Part shown: positions 33,371-45,734 of the stretch, piece by piece
Numbering within the stretch: position 1 is the first letter of the stretch
How the letters are laid out: every line of letters starts with the position of its first letter
Assembly: GCA_023376005.1 (NCBI GenBank)
Contig: CM042151.1
Span: 77,242,869 to 77,306,868 of the forward strand
Direction of reading: 5' to 3'
Origin: Doryteuthis pealeii
Lineage: Eukaryota > Mollusca > Cephalopoda > Myopsida > Loliginidae
DNA length: 64,000 bases
Position numbers and translations under genes: made by a program
Notes under the pieces: model-generated
What the model saw: the letters and a program-made list of their open reading frames with translations, nothing else
Database searches by the model: none
What the model was told of the DNA's origin: nothing

Positions 33371-33929
33371 ACCAAGTCTCCAATAGGCACCCCAAATCAT
33401 CAACTTAATGAAAGGTTCACATTTTAACTTATCACCAGTAACTTCTGCTTCCAAATTTTTGTAAACAAATGATTTTAATCAGAAGTTTATGAGATGTTGA
33501 ATTATGATAAATTAAATAAATAGATGGTTGGTACACATAATCAAATTAAAATTCAATTGCAAAATCTTTTTTTAAATGAATACTTTTTAATTAGAAGTTT
33601 GTGAATATTTTTGAACATTACGATAAATTAAAAAAAAAAAATGAAAGATGTTTTTATACTAAAATAGTTTTTACTTAATCAGAAGAGAAATGCAATTATG
33701 TTTATTGAAATAAAAATAGTTTTTATTACAAAATATTTTTGTGTTTATTATTGTTCAGAAATAGTATCACACAATTTGTAAAATTTGTTTTTCTCAGATA
33801 CAATAGAAGTTCAAAAAATCTTCTGTTCATTTATTTTCAAAAAATTTGGAAGTGGAAGTTACTGGTTACGAGTTAAAATGTGAACCTTTCATTAAGTTGA
33901 TGATTTGGGGTGCCTATTGGAGACTTGGT
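33371..33929. mobile_element. TIR element P1, 559 bp with arms of about 90 bp
   Basis: Left arm starts ACCAAGTCTCCAATAGGCAC and the right arm is its inverse, ending GTGCCTATTGGAGACTTGGT. Arms continue aaatcatcaacttaatgaaa, and gttcacattttaact. The core is AT-rich with no ORF. Confidence 0.85.
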
Positions 33930-34969
33930 TTTTATCTAATATTAATACTTTATGCATCCATAAATGGTTTCAGGTAACTATTCCTATGTGATAGTCACAC
34001 ACAAATATATAGTATTAAGTGTTCCTATCTAATACTAATACTTGTATCATCCAATTAATTAGTATAGCTTAATTTTTTTATATAAAAACCTAATTTCTTC
34101 CAGACCAAAGGCATAAGGATTTTATTTCTAGTTGATTACAATAAAAAAGGTTATTATTAGGTATTATATAGAAGGGGGGAATATATGGGATGAAATAGAC
34201 CTTCGAATCAACAAGCTCCCGCCAAGGGGGAACCAAAAATAATCTTCTCACAAGTCAGACCCTCTGTTGGTCAACACATTCTTCATCTAGCAGCTAAAAA
34301 GATCCATTGTCATTGAAATAATCTTTAGCAGTTCAAAATCACATTTCCTTACTGAAAAGCGCTTCGTCGTCGACTGCTTCTGCTGCTGCTGACTGCCGAC
34401 TGCCCAGCACTTGACTCACTTGTTATTTTATGGGCATATTAGCCAAACATCCGGGCACGTCAGTCAAACCTCGCGTCCTTCCAGTTCCTACATCGCATCT
34501 GTTTTCGCATGCGGGAGGACGCGGGTTCAATCCCAGCAAGCAAGACAATGTCTTGATCCCTTTCCTTTCTCGTTCTCCGTCACATATTATTCATTACCAA
34601 AATCTACATCATTGAAACTCTGTAAGCAAAATATCAATATGGAATTGGTTGGCTGGTTTGATGGTTGGATTTTACAGCATGTCAACCCGTGTTGGGTTGT
34701 TTTATGCCGAAGACGTTTTGTTTTAATCGTTCTTTATGGTATTCAAAATTTGCAGTGTTGCAGGTGTCTTGAAATCGTCAGACATGAAGAGATGATAATG
34801 AGTCTGTATCAGGTAGGAAATGTCAGACACATGGTCACAAAATAATCCCACTCACTTTATTGTTGATGTTACTTCTCTTTGGACTGGTCTTGGTTGGGTT
34901 TAGTTTAATATCATATCAATATTTAGGGGATATTTAATGCGAAAATCATCCTTGTAGAAGAACAGTAGT

Positions 34970-35110
34970 GGTACTATTTAACCCATATCTGGGGTATGAG
35001 GGGTTTCATACTTTTGCCAAGGGTATTAGTCCAAAAGTGAATGCAATGGGATGACGGGAGAGCAAACTCACCAAATATGATCTTGCTGTCGAGCCATTAC
35101 AACAAGTGGA
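34970..35110 (-). mobile_element. SINE beta-like fragment (inverted)
   Basis: Minus strand: head cacttgttgtaatggctcga, then cattcacttttggactaat and acccttggcaaaagtatg, ending gatatgggttaaatagt. Confidence 0.6.
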
Positions 35111-35987
35111 CTCCCTGCCATCAAGATTTTTAATACAAGGACAATAAATAAAAACAACATCTTTATTCTATCTGGTACATAAAACATAGATTTCTTCAAA
35201 AAGTATTGAATCTGAAGCTTGAAGAATTTTTTATTTAGGAATCTGTATTCAGCTGTATTTCAATTTGAATTTGATCTAATCATCATAGTGTTGGTAGGTT
35301 GTTTATATACAGGTTTGGGTTGCTCCACTATGCACTTTGGTCAAGCTCATTCCCTGGATTCTGATTGGCTGCTGGTTTTCAGTGTAGACATTTTGATCTA
35401 TAAATACCCAACAAATGGCTATGTTCTGGGAGTTAGTACAGGGACTGGATTTGGTTACAGCCTGTCAATCCCTCATCTGGCAAATGGGCGCTAATTGCAA
35501 CCTCCCTGTGAAGGTGAGTATGGTATGTTGATTCTACAAAGCTGTATTTACCCTGAAAGAAATGTAAAATGAATGAAGCATTCATTTTCTTTAAAATAGT
35601 CCCTTTCACATTCAACTCACTTATTTCAGGAAATTTTCAAAGGAATCTGCATACTGTCTTGAAAAAATCCTGGAAACAACACCCTGACAAAACCCTATAG
35701 ATGTACAGCTACTTGGATAATTTGTGAGGTAAAGGTAAGATGAGCAAGACATACTGGACACTGCTAAGGAGTTAAGATAAAACCCATAAGTGACGTTCTT
35801 CTATGGACTACTACACACGGACACACCAGTGATTCTGCATACTGTCTTGAACAAATCCTGGAAATAAACTAACATTTTTTAAAGAATTGTGCTACATGTA
35901 AATTTAAAAAGGTTTTCATTAATTTTTAAAAAGTTGCTATTTTTCCATATTGTGAACAAGTTTTCTGTGTTTCATTGGTTGATACTT

Positions 35988-36560
35988 AAGACAGGTCCAG
36001 TAGCCAACACAGTCGTTCCTTCACCTAAACCTCTAGATCTCTTAGGTAGATAGAAATGTCAAGAACACCTCAAATTATAATATCATTTTTTTGGTGGGTT
36101 GGGTCCTGGTCATATCCATCTTAAGTATCAACCCATAGAAAAATTGTACACAATTCTAAAAATAATGTTAGCCAGTCTATTATTAGGTAAAGGGGTGGGC
36201 AGTAGTTTAAAAAGATATGACTTGAGAATTTAGGGAGATACTGCTGAAGGAGTAAGAGAGGTTTTAGAGAGAGTGAGGAAAGTATTTTTTTTAATATTAA
36301 TCATGATATCAATCTGGTTTATTGATACCAGGGTGTTATGGGTGAAGGAACAACCGTATTGGCTACAAGGTATTTTGCCTTCCTGTTCAGGCCCAGGGTG
36401 TTAAGGGTGAAGGAACTACAACTGTATTGGCTACAATGTCTTTTGCCTTCTTGTTCAGGCTCAGTAGCCAGCACAATTGTAGTTCCTTCAACCCCTAACC
36501 CCCAGATCTGTTAGGTAGACAGAAATGTTAAGAACCGCTCAAATTATATATTATTTTAAA
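35988..36560. repeat. Complex direct and inverted repeat block
   Basis: gggtgaaggaac...tattggctac occurs at 36345 and 36418 (about 75-bp tandem unit). Its inverse, gtagccagcacaattgtagt, is at 36470, and a further copy of that side (gtagccaacacagtcgttcc) at 36000. gatct.ttaggtaga.agaaatgt is shared by 36034 and 36505. Confidence 0.65.
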
Positions 36561-36567
36561 AAATTAT

Positions 36568-37330
36568 TTCTATTGCATTCTGACGGTTATTTTGCTTCAT
36601 ATAAACCTTATTCAATGGCTGAGATGATTGACAATTTTTCTTTTTCTGAATGATTTGACATGGAATTATCCATTACTAAAATTCTCATTGTGTTTGTATA
36701 AATACGAGATGTGATCAATACTGTATTTTAAACTTTAAATCTATGTAAGTACTTTTAGTAGATAAACATATTTTATTTCTATATTGTTATCATTTCCAAT
36801 TTTCAGTTCCATTATAAAATGTGATGCCAATATTGAGCTTTGTATATTGTCAGAATTTTGCACACCATATGATTGATACAAGGGAAATGTATGGTTTCTT
36901 AATTATTTTAAATATATCCAACCACTAACATAATCCTCATCATTTCTATTGCACTCTGACAGTTATTTTGCTCCCTATAGACCTTATTCACTGGTTGAAT
37001 TGAAACACTTAAAACATAAAAGTGCAAAATTTTAATTGATGTTGTAGCTTTGGACTTGAACAAAAACCAAACTATGTTTTTGGTACAAATAATGTCCAAT
37101 GTAAAATAATACTAAAGAAAACAATTTGTCATTGGGATTTTCCTGTTTATTGATCGTGCTATGAAAAAATTAGAAATCATTAATAACTTAAAATTGGTTA
37201 ACTTTAAGACCTTTCTGATAGTATTTTTGGATTCTTTGGGCCAAAAAGCTTTTATAAACCAATCTGGTAATCAAAAGGATGAAAATGATTTTTTTTTCAA
37301 ACATAATTCAATTCTTGACCTAAAGAATAA
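36568..37330 (-). mobile_element. TIR element D4 (inverted, rearranged)
   Basis: tgatttgacatggaattatc near 36651; 36676-37265 is the reverse of D2's right two thirds (gttatcatttccaattttca, catatgattgatacaaggga). A short block (tctattgca.tctgac.gttat) occurs twice (36568, 36946). It provides the SINE-free site for D2. Confidence 0.68.
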
Positions 37331-37530
37331 CTTAGTATAAAATTTGTCTCATCAAACTAAACAGTAAAAAAGCTTTTAGGAACCAAAAGGTGATTCACTC
37401 AGATTTAGTATAATATATATATATATTGCTGTTACCATTAAATCCACCAAGCAAATAAGTATATAATCTTATTTACTTCGAGATTTTTTCACTAAAATCG
37501 ATTAAAAAGTGCTCAATATAAAGAGTTAAA

Positions 37531-37640
37531 TAGACAGTTAAAATCAAATGGTTTAAAACTACCTACTTAAGTTTCTCACAGTAGGCGAATCTTCAGAGAA
37601 ATGTAAGTAGGTAGTTTTTAAACCATTCAATTTTAATCAT
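37531..37640. repeat. Hairpin, about 40-bp arms
   Basis: aaatggtttaaaactaccta and taggtagtttttaaaccatt arms; loop includes cacagtaggcgaatcttc. Confidence 0.65.
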
Positions 37641-37865
37641 CTAGTTTCTGACAATCCTACTGAAGTTTCGATTTCTGTCGGAGGGAGATCATTAGTATAC
37701 ATCACTGATGAGACTTAATAAAGTCGAAACAGCTGCTGTACGATGTACTACACGCCGAGTAATTCTTTGCAAGATTCACTTGTCAATATTATTTATCTTC
37801 TATAATTATCAAATTTTATGCAATATGCGCATTGTAATTGCCTTCAAGCAAAAATATAAATATTA

Positions 37866-37898
<33 letters not shown>

Positions 37899-38174
37899 TA
37901 GCCTAATCCTATCAGTCATGCTACTACAGTTTTTATTAATCTCATAGGGTGGAGTTGTTAACTCTATACACACATTTTTTTTATTAGACATGTTACGAAC
38001 TAAGGCTATAGAGCTCTATTATAGAATAGCTGGGTTCATGCATTTCCCTGATTCCATTAATCATCATGCCAGTTTGCACATCAAAATTTGGTAATAGCAT
38101 TAATAATTTTGAGCATATTATAAATTCAAAAAAAGTAACAGCCTTTTTTATAACACTGTTTTTGCTAAGCAATA
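37641..38174. other. Downstream of ZNF-2, no gene seen
   Basis: AT-rich with (TA)n at 37868-37899. ccgagtaattc and acagctgctgtacga at about 37729-37765 look repeat-like, but no second copy was found here. Confidence 0.4.
37868..37899 (+). repeat. (TA)n microsatellite
   Basis: About 15 TA units. Confidence 0.9.
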
Positions 38175-38180
38175 TTTATT
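38175..38180 (-). promoter_or_regulatory. Candidate polyadenylation signal for ZNF-2
   Basis: AATAAA on the minus strand about 40 nt after the ZNF-2 stop codon. This would give a very short 3' UTR; further signals downstream cannot be excluded. Confidence 0.35.
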
Positions 38181-38218
38181 GTTGACTGATTTCAATAACA
38201 ATATCTTTAATAATATTA

Positions 38219-39058
38219 CTAGGTATGTATATACCAATGATGCCGTTTTAAGTATTGATTTCGAGAGAAATCCTTCCCACACAGTTCACAATGAAAGGGT
38301 TTTTCTCCTGTATGTACTCTCTTGTGCATTGTTAAGTCAGGATTTTGAGAGAAAGCCTTTCCACACACTTCACACTGGAAAGGTTTTTCCCCTGTATGTG
38401 TCATCATATGAGTTTTAAGATTGCCACTATTTGAGAAGGCTTTTTTACATACTTCACATGGAAATGGTTTTTCTCCTGTGTGTGTCATTATGTGGCTTTT
38501 TAAACCAAATTTGTAAGAGAAAGCTTTTCCACAGACTTCACAGTGAAAAGGTGTTTCCCCTGTATGTGTTCTCATGTGATTTTTTAAAGCATAGTTATTT
38601 GTGAATGTCTTCCCACAGACTTCACAATGAAAAGGTTTATCTCCAGTATGCCTGATCATATGGTTTTTAAATGCAGTATTGTAAGAAAAAGTTTTTCCAC
38701 ATACTTCACAGTGAAAAGGCTTTTCTCCAGTGTGTTTTCTCATGTGGACTTTTAGGTTACTGCTTGTAGAGCAGGCTTTGCCACACACTTCACAATGAAA
38801 AGGTGTCTCACCAGTATGAGTTCTCATATGTATTACCAAATAAGAATTTGTGCTGTAACTTTTTCCACACACCCGACAATCATGGGACTTCAGTTCATCC
38901 TGAGAGTTTGCATGGTTCTCTAAATCCTCTTTATTTTCTCCAGCTATTTCTTTCTCATGAGTCTTTAGGTGCTCAATAAAAATTGAATATTCAGAAAATA
39001 TGTCACCACAAGTCTCACAGTCATAATCTTTATCTTCAGCATTAGGCTCCATATTCAT
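38219..39058 (-). CDS. ZNF-2: C2H2 zinc-finger protein, 9 fingers (279 aa)
   Basis: Probable nuclear DNA-binding protein. Finger 1 (C14/C17, H30/H34) is isolated, followed by an acidic linker (residues 35-59) and eight tandem fingers to the C terminus. Linkers are TGEKPF, TGETPF or TGDKPF. Finger 3 reads CGKACSTSS, with Cys in place of the core aromatic residue, so it may fold poorly. The last finger ends KRHHWYIH, a His-x4-His spacing also used by ZNF-3. Helix residues include TNSYLVI, TSSNLKV, YNTAFKN, NNYALKN, YKFGLKS, NSGNLKT, QNPDLTM and RNQYLKR. The ATG at 39058 lies 61 nt from a splice acceptor; a second Met is at residue 3. Stop is TAG. No effector domain is visible. Confidence 0.92.
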   Translation of the reverse strand: MNMEPNAEDKDYDCETCGDIFSEYSIFIEHLKTHEKEIAGENKEDLENHANSQDELKSHDCRVCGKSYSTNSYLVIHMRTHTGETPFHCEVCGKACSTSSNLKVHMRKHTGEKPFHCEVCGKTFSYNTAFKNHMIRHTGDKPFHCEVCGKTFTNNYALKNHMRTHTGETPFHCEVCGKAFSYKFGLKSHIMTHTGEKPFPCEVCKKAFSNSGNLKTHMMTHTGEKPFQCEVCGKAFSQNPDLTMHKRVHTGEKPFHCELCGKDFSRNQYLKRHHWYIHT

Positions 39059-39118
39059 CAGCTTTTGCTACTATTCCTTTGACATAGACTAGTTTCTGCA
39101 GATCATAATTTCAGTCAG

Positions 39119-39137
39119 TCTGAAAAAAAAGCAAAAA
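39119..39137 (-). promoter_or_regulatory. Splice acceptor of the ZNF-2 coding exon
   Basis: On the minus strand an oligo-T run ends in cag at 39122-39120, so the exon starts at 39119, 61 nt before the ATG. It matches the exon plan of ZNF-1 and ZNF-3. Confidence 0.65.
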
Positions 39138-39960
39138 GATGATAAGAAAATATGTATATTTCAGTTTGTAACAAACAAATATTTGTCTTCTTATAAAATA
39201 TAAAAGCTTAAGCAGTAATGTACACACATACATATATATTACAGACTCCTATTTACATTATTTTTCGTGGGCTGGATTATTTTTTAATAACTTTTCATAC
39301 ACATTTATTTTTGTTGAGTTTTTCTCATCAACTTTTATGTTTAAAAATAAAATTTACATTTAATTCTAACCGAAATACATTTTTATATAATTCCAGCCCA
39401 GAACATGAGTATTAGTTGAAATTCTTATGTCAAATTTCCCTTTCTTTATTCAGCAAAAAAATGTGCTTTGAAGAAGACTAATGTTTATAAAATGCCTTTT
39501 ATAATTGTTTTTATTTTATTTTAAAAAATAATTTCATTTGAATTACATTTTATAAACGTCATAGAATCAAAACAAGTGCTTGTTAGCACAATACAGTGAT
39601 GCTGATGGCTTTTTAATTTAGTGCATCCTTGGATGCATGAATTGGATTTGAATGAGTCCCCAGGAAACTTGATGGGTCCCAACTAAAGTTTCTTAATAAA
39701 TTGTAGTGTTTTTACAGTGTAATTCGTTTCCAAGAAAATATTGAAATGTATTTACAGTTAACTGAAAATGGTGGGGGAAGAAAAGAAAACACTGGTATGC
39801 ATGGATACAATTTTACTGCTTCTTTTTAGATGTTTATGCGTAACTGATGCAGGATGCATACCTGTCAGCATCTCTGACAATATATATTATTGTTTTTCTT
39901 TAACTATACCTTTAACTGTCAGATTTGATCCCATTTCATATACTTACACACACACACACA
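39138..39960. other. Upstream of ZNF-2; probable intron or 5' flank
   Basis: AT-rich; ends in an (AC)n run (39947-39960) at the Helitron border. No exon defined. Confidence 0.4.
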
Positions 39961-40409
39961 TCTATTAATAATGTCTGTATTTCTGTCTGTAACAAAAACT
40001 ATGTCATAGCTCTATGTCACAGCTTACGTCACAATATTCTTGTGCTATATATACACAAAATTTGAGTAAGCAATTTTAAAAATTGTTTTTTACTCTCATC
40101 CCTAACTAGTTTAGTTAACTAAAAAGTTTACAAATAAATAAATACCTACGATTTTGTGTAAAATTGATGTGGAAAATATTCAAAATAATTGTTTGACTAT
40201 TACATACATCCAACATTTTACTTGAGAGGGACAGGGCTCAGTTTTCATTTCAAACTGTTTTATATTTTTTTACTCCTTTAATAAATATGAGGATTTGTCT
40301 TACTTATGATACAAACCCTCTGACATTGAATTTTTAACTCCCACCCTCTCAGGCAATGTCTTTCAAAAATTGATTTTTACGACACCCGGAGGGTGTTTTC
40401 TGTTGCTAG
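39961..40409 (+). mobile_element. Non-autonomous Helitron, 449 bp
   Basis: Starts TCTATTAATAATGTCTG directly after an (AC)n run and ends ACACCCGGAGGGTGT, then tttctgttgCTAG, with T next. The hairpin, its short spacing and CTAG are intact. Confidence 0.76.
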
Positions 40410-40689
40410 TATATATAAGTGATGTTTGGATTTAGAAATTGAATGACCAGTACTTATATAATAAGCCAGTTGAGAAAATTGCTTGATAATGTTTTAAGAA
40501 ATTTTTTTTAATCAACATAATACATTTCAAATCAGTCTTTACTTTCAGAACTTTTACAAAATCAAAAATTAAAGAGGTTCAACCTTAAAAAGGTAGCCAC
40601 ATTGATTTTAAATATACTAAAATTGATATTGGTTGTTGGAGAGTGAGGACTTGACTAAATATATTACCTACTAACAAGCATTCCAATAA

Positions 40690-41088
40690 ATCCATATATG
40701 AATACTAATCCACATTTAAGTAATAATTTATATATTAATACAGTAGTACCTGTGTAATGCTCTCTCATCATCTCAGATAAATAATGGGCTCTATAGTTGT
40801 AATTTTAAAGGAAGAAAAAGAATGTGCTACATGTCAGAAGGAAAAAAAGAAAGCAAATATAGAAAGAAAGAAAAGTAAGAGATAGGAAGCGAAAGCACTT
40901 ATCATCTGTTCCAATGAAATAAATAAAATAAAAAAGACAGAAAAGAAAGAAAGAAAAATAATGTTAGAAAAGAAAGAAGAGAAAAAGAAAGAAAAAATTT
41001 AAGAGATTATTATTATACTTTCTACATATTGAACTATTTTGCAATAGCTCTTAAGTGAATGTATCAAACGTTATAATAGTCAAATTAT
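40690..41088 (-). repeat. Repeat K copy 3, worn (inverted)
   Basis: Minus strand: cacttaagagctattgcaaa, atagttcaatatgtagaaag, the pyrimidine-rich stretch, and cccattatttatctgagatg. The reading frame is lost. The plus strand appears as a long gaaa-rich run (40798-41005). Confidence 0.55.
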
Positions 41089-41479
41089 CATACTTTGGTA
41101 TATCCATGGTTCCCATAAGTAATAATAATAGTCCACATATTAGTAATAATAATCAATCCATATATAAATAATAATAGATAGTAATAAATATAAATAATAA
41201 TCAACAAATAATAAATAATCAACATATAATATGTTGAAAAAAGCAAAGAAGTAAAATTTATAAAGATATTTACAAGTAGTAAATTAGCACAAAATTTACC
41301 AATCATAGAACAAGGGTTAGCAGATCCTTTACTAATGTAATGAGTTCTTATGTCTCACAGTGTGCGCTCAAATAATGTGGCCTTGTGCAAAACTAAACTC
41401 AAAATAGTGCACATAAATGAAATAAAGGACTTAAGGTCATTTAGTGCAAACTAAATACAGACTACTTCATACAGAATTT

Positions 41480-41562
41480 GAACTTGGTATCTCAATTGCA
41501 TTTTTTGTTTGTATGTGTGAAGGGAGGGGATGATGATAACCGTTAGACCAAACTCACACCTT
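41480..41562 (-). mobile_element. tRNA-like SINE head fragment
   Basis: Minus strand gagtttggtctaacggttat with gataccaagttcaaattc as a weak B box; the body to 41340 has ttgcacaaggccac. Confidence 0.4.
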
Positions 41563-42952
41563 AAGAAAGTGTAAAAATATTAAGACAATAAATATATCAT
41601 TCATATTGATTATTTATTCTATAAAAATATTGTTCTAATTAATAATTTATCTATTCTTTCCACATCAACAACTCATTATAATGGATAATTTATTCATATT
41701 ATAATTTTTACACAGCAATTTCAGGGGCAATATTTTTTTTATTGGGTTGGCTATAAATTAAATATGAACCTCACCCCACTAAAAAAATGTACAAAAGTGT
41801 GATATAAAGATAAAACAAATGAAACTCCTCTTACCTCGGGCTAGGAAAAGAAATGGCGCCCGAAGGTCTGTACTCTTTTATAAGAGTACAGACCGGAAGT
41901 GAGGTGGTTTGTAGGAGAGGAGTGGAGAAATAAATGAGCCGAAATTTCTTGGCAGTCGGGGAATGAGGTGATTGCGAGCAAAGATTTTTTTGAGTAGAGA
42001 TTTCACAGAGTAGAGATTTCACAAAAATAAATCTTATTATTATTTATTTTTATTTTATTTTATATATTTATTTATTTCTTTTTTTTTTTGGCTATGAATA
42101 AGAATAATGATTTTAAAAACATTTGATTTTTAATATATAATCTCTTTGAGAGATAAAAATATACAGTCACATAGTATTTTATATGTTAGTAAGTTTTTGA
42201 TTATTCTTTTATTATCTTAATTTAAACCATGTTGTTTTATGACAGATATAACAATGACGCAGCTGTAGTATATTTGAAAAAAAAAAAACAATTGTAAAAA
42301 AAGGGGGATACATGTAATAGTTTATATAAAAGAAAAAATAATAAAATTTGTATTAGAGAATTTTTCAACTAAAATCATGCAGCAAAAAATCTCCAAAAAA
42401 TAAATAAATAAAGCTATTTACTAGAATTTTCTATTAGTGTATTTTAGGTACCACCAATTTGTGTGCTCATTTTCATTTTAAAAACGAGGTACTATTCGCA
42501 GAGTTCCGTCCCGGCCTTCTGCCTTAAAAAATGCCAGGCGGTGATAGGTCAAAAAAATAAACTCACCTATGAATGAAGTCCCTAGCTAAAGTGGTGCCTG
42601 CTTTATGTGAAAAAATAATTTGTCGATTGAAGGCGTTTTTATCGACAATTTTTTTTTGTGGTTTGAAGGCGTTAAAAGTAAGCCATTTATTCATACTGTA
42701 ATTAGTTTAAAAATTATATTACCTCACCGATATTTTACACTACAAAAATAGGGGGGGGTCAAAATTAAGTGACCTGAAAAAAAATCAGAAAGTTTTCTAA
42801 TAAAATAACAAATGCATTATAAAATTAATTCATTGATAAATCAACACTTAAATATTCTTTAAAATCGGATAATTTCCAGTTTTTTTTTTTTTCAATCAGG
42901 GGGGTTTAATTTATTTTGTAAAATAACTCTGTGAATTTAAGATTGGCAGTAC
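41563..42952. other. No gene seen
   Basis: Contains the 41865-41894 palindrome, T-rich tracts, and one isolated C-type TIR end (taggtaccaccaatttg at 42447). The rest is unassigned. Confidence 0.4.
41865..41894. other. Perfect 13-bp inverted repeat with 4-base loop
   Basis: GGTCTGTACTCTT and AAGAGTACAGACC around 41878-41881. It sits in a locally GC-richer segment (41826-41960). A compact palindrome such as a foldback centre or transcription-factor half-site pair. Confidence 0.7.
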
Positions 42953-43076
42953 CATGTAAATGAAGAAGTACTCCACTCTCTACAGATCTCCAGAACTGGA
43001 GCCTCACCATCAGATGCAGTTTAGTGTCATACTCATGATACCAATCAGCAGGAGATACAGTCACCGTAATCCAAGC
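42953..43076 (-). mobile_element. SINE delta fragment
   Basis: gagcctcaccatcagatgca, gtttagtgtcatactcatga and the gcaggagatacagtc module. A tail-proximal inverted segment. Confidence 0.58.
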
Positions 43077-43228
43077 CCCGCCGATAGGGGGGGGGGTCAC
43101 TTTTTTTTCTCTTTTTTTACTGAACAGATTACAACCGGCGTTTCCTCATCGGGTGTATGTTTTGGACGAGTTCTGATTTTATTGGGAACTTATTCTAATG
43201 GGTCAATTTTATTTAAACAAAAATAAAA

Positions 43229-43441
43229 GGCTGAACTTGCAAATCGATCGGAAAATTAAAACATGTTACTGGGTGACCCAGAAAAAACAGAACCCAAATT
43301 ATTCATTTATTTTCCCATTAAACTAATCCTAAACCCCAACCCTAACCCCCCCGAGTTAAAATTAACAGTTTTATTACAAAATTTGTGGGTTCTGTTTTTT
43401 CTGGGTCACCCTAATTTTCCGACCGATTTGCAAGTTTAGCC
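43229..43441. mobile_element. TIR/foldback element A2
   Basis: Ends GGCTGAACTTGCAAATCG and its inverted form; inner arms gtgacccagaaaaaacagaa and ttctgttttttctgggtcac. Contains cattaaactaatcctaaacc and ccctaaccccccc. 213 bp, nearly fully self-complementary outside the core. Confidence 0.78.
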
Positions 43442-44494
43442 AAATAACACATTTTCAGTTTATCTCCCTATAAGCACGAGACGGTGAGAGCTGTTTGTTA
43501 AAAAAAATCAGAAAAAATATTACTTGATAAAAGACTAAACTGAATTCTCGTTGAATTCAAATTTGATAAATTAAATCTTCCCTTTTATGAAATCTTGTTT
43601 TCAAATTGTTCCATTTTTTTATTTTTTTTTTGTAGAGAAAAAAGTCAAGGTTTAAAGTTAGGCCAGTTAATTGTAATGTACAAAAAGTCAACAATTTTTT
43701 TTTTTCAAATCCTAAAATAAACTGTTAATAAAATAATCAAAAATAAACCAAGAAATAAACTCAGGAAAGCTTACCTTTGCTTTTCTTTTCTTTTTTTTTT
43801 TCTTCTTTTAAATGATTATCCTTTTAACCTTTTTTTTACGTTTTTAAACAAGAAATTTTCGTCCGAAAGCTAAATAAATAGCACGAAAAATTATTTACAT
43901 GCTTGTATGGTGTCATGTTTACAAATTTAAAGCTATTTTAGCTCAAAAGTTCATTTTTACTCGAACAAATTCCTCTTCCTTTTCTTTCCAGTTAAGAGCA
44001 TCCATAAAAAAAGAAAGCTGGCAAACGTATTTGACAATTTTAATTAAATAAATATTTGAAAAAGAAAACATTTGTTTAGACTACCTTAAAAAAATCAAGA
44101 AGGGTAACAAACTGTCGTGGCGGTGTCGAATAAACATTATTCCCTTTAAATAATGATACCGGAAATGAATTGCTATTTTAGTGTGGTGCATAGGTCTCAG
44201 CAGTGGGTGTCAAGGTTAAGTGCCAAACATGTATGCTGAAAGAGGGGGGGGGGGATAGTAAGGAAAAATTGTGATGTTGTAAAAAGTATCTGGTACATAT
44301 TACTTAACATAACATTTATTATTGAGATATAGGAGTAGATATGATATAAATATTTATATATCTAGATGATAAACTAAAGTAATTTATAATAAATCATTTC
44401 ATTTTTTAATGCATGTCAGCATGTTATTTTTTTCTATTAATTCTAACTTTTAATTTAACTAATCAAGTAATTTTAGAATTTGATAAAGAGCGAC
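43442..44494. other. No gene seen
   Basis: AT-rich with many poly-A/T tracts and a G10 run at 44246-44255. No repeat match noticed. Confidence 0.4.
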
Positions 44495-44644
44495 ACCTCA
44501 TGTTGCTCGGAAATGGTATCACACAATTTATAAAGTTTATTTTCCATGCACCTCTCATACCACAATCGGAAGTGTACAGTGAAAAGCAAAAGTTGTTCTT
44601 TTCAAAATAGCACCCAGCTGGGGTGCCTATTGGATACTTGGTCC
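44495..44644. mobile_element. P-type element, right end only (P4)
   Basis: Ends ggggtgcctattggatactt then ggtcc; gaaatggtatcacacaattt matches P1's core at 33761-33780. The left arm is lost. Confidence 0.62.
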
Positions 44645-45292
44645 AGTTTATTGACTAATGTCTGAGGCTCCTCCCAAGAGAGGGTGAATGTTGTGTTGAT
44701 AGAAAACAACCAAGTTTTAGTACTATTCTTATCTATGCATTGGTGTGTGGAAGTGTCTCCACCTAAACATTTGACCTTGTGTCACATCCTACCTGTTGGG
44801 TAAATCAAATACTCTAGCACATTAGTCTCAGTTATACTCTCTTGGTGGTGAGTGAAAATTAATAACAGCAAAATTTCAGGGGGCCTTGCCCACCCAGATA
44901 GCACCTGAACCATTGTCTAAAATGGGTTAAGGTATGAGAATATACAATAACAATAACCCATGTATAAATATAATCAAACAATATTAATTCACAGTTCACT
45001 GTTCAAAGTTTATATTTGGTTAGGTTGGATTTAATTCAGGGGTTGCATAGAATATGCCTGCTGAACTTAATTGTTGTTGAACTCCTGTTAACATGATTCA
45101 TTGTAGCCCTGTTGAATTGTAGTTGCTGCTGATTATTGTCTTCCAGCTCTTTTGGTGGTGGAGGAAGACAATGCTTTGATCATCGCCATCTTGGGCTAAT
45201 AACAATGCTATGTCTTACTGTTCCATGTTGTATCTGAGAGCTGCTACTTCAAGAGTGGCAAAAAGAGAGAGAATGACCCTGTGTGGTCTTTA

Positions 45293-45294
<2 letters not shown>

Positions 45295-45333
<39 letters not shown>
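45295..45333 (+). repeat. (TA)n microsatellite
   Basis: About 19 TA units. Confidence 0.9.
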
Positions 45334-45336
<3 letters not shown>

Positions 45337-45734
45337 GTGAAATGGAAATGAATCCGATGGTATGTTGAAAAGAGAAATAAAGGAAAGAAAGTATTGAAGA
45401 TAGGATATTTTAATTAATTTAACTTACACGTATTTCGGCCAGGAGTTTATCCATGTGCACATTATTCAATCTATTATCATTTTTAAATAACAAAATGAAA
45501 TGAAATAATAATAATAATAGAAAAAAATGTAGAAATATCAACCTTCCTCAGAGTAATTCCTTATTTTTAAAAATAAAATTTGTTAGAACGCGGAGAATTT
45601 TTTAAATATTCGAAAAAATAACTTTTTAAAAAATCACGTGAAGAGAGTGTTCAAATGTGGTCAAGAAAGACAGTTATAATGATGTCATGTTGCATGCGAC
45701 GGATTTTGAAATGGAGAGAGGATGGCTGGAACAA

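Noticed and set aside
34411..34845. 144-codon open frame
   Set aside because: It spans a tRNA-like B box (gggttcaatccc) and the 33-bp palindromic module, so it is repeat DNA.
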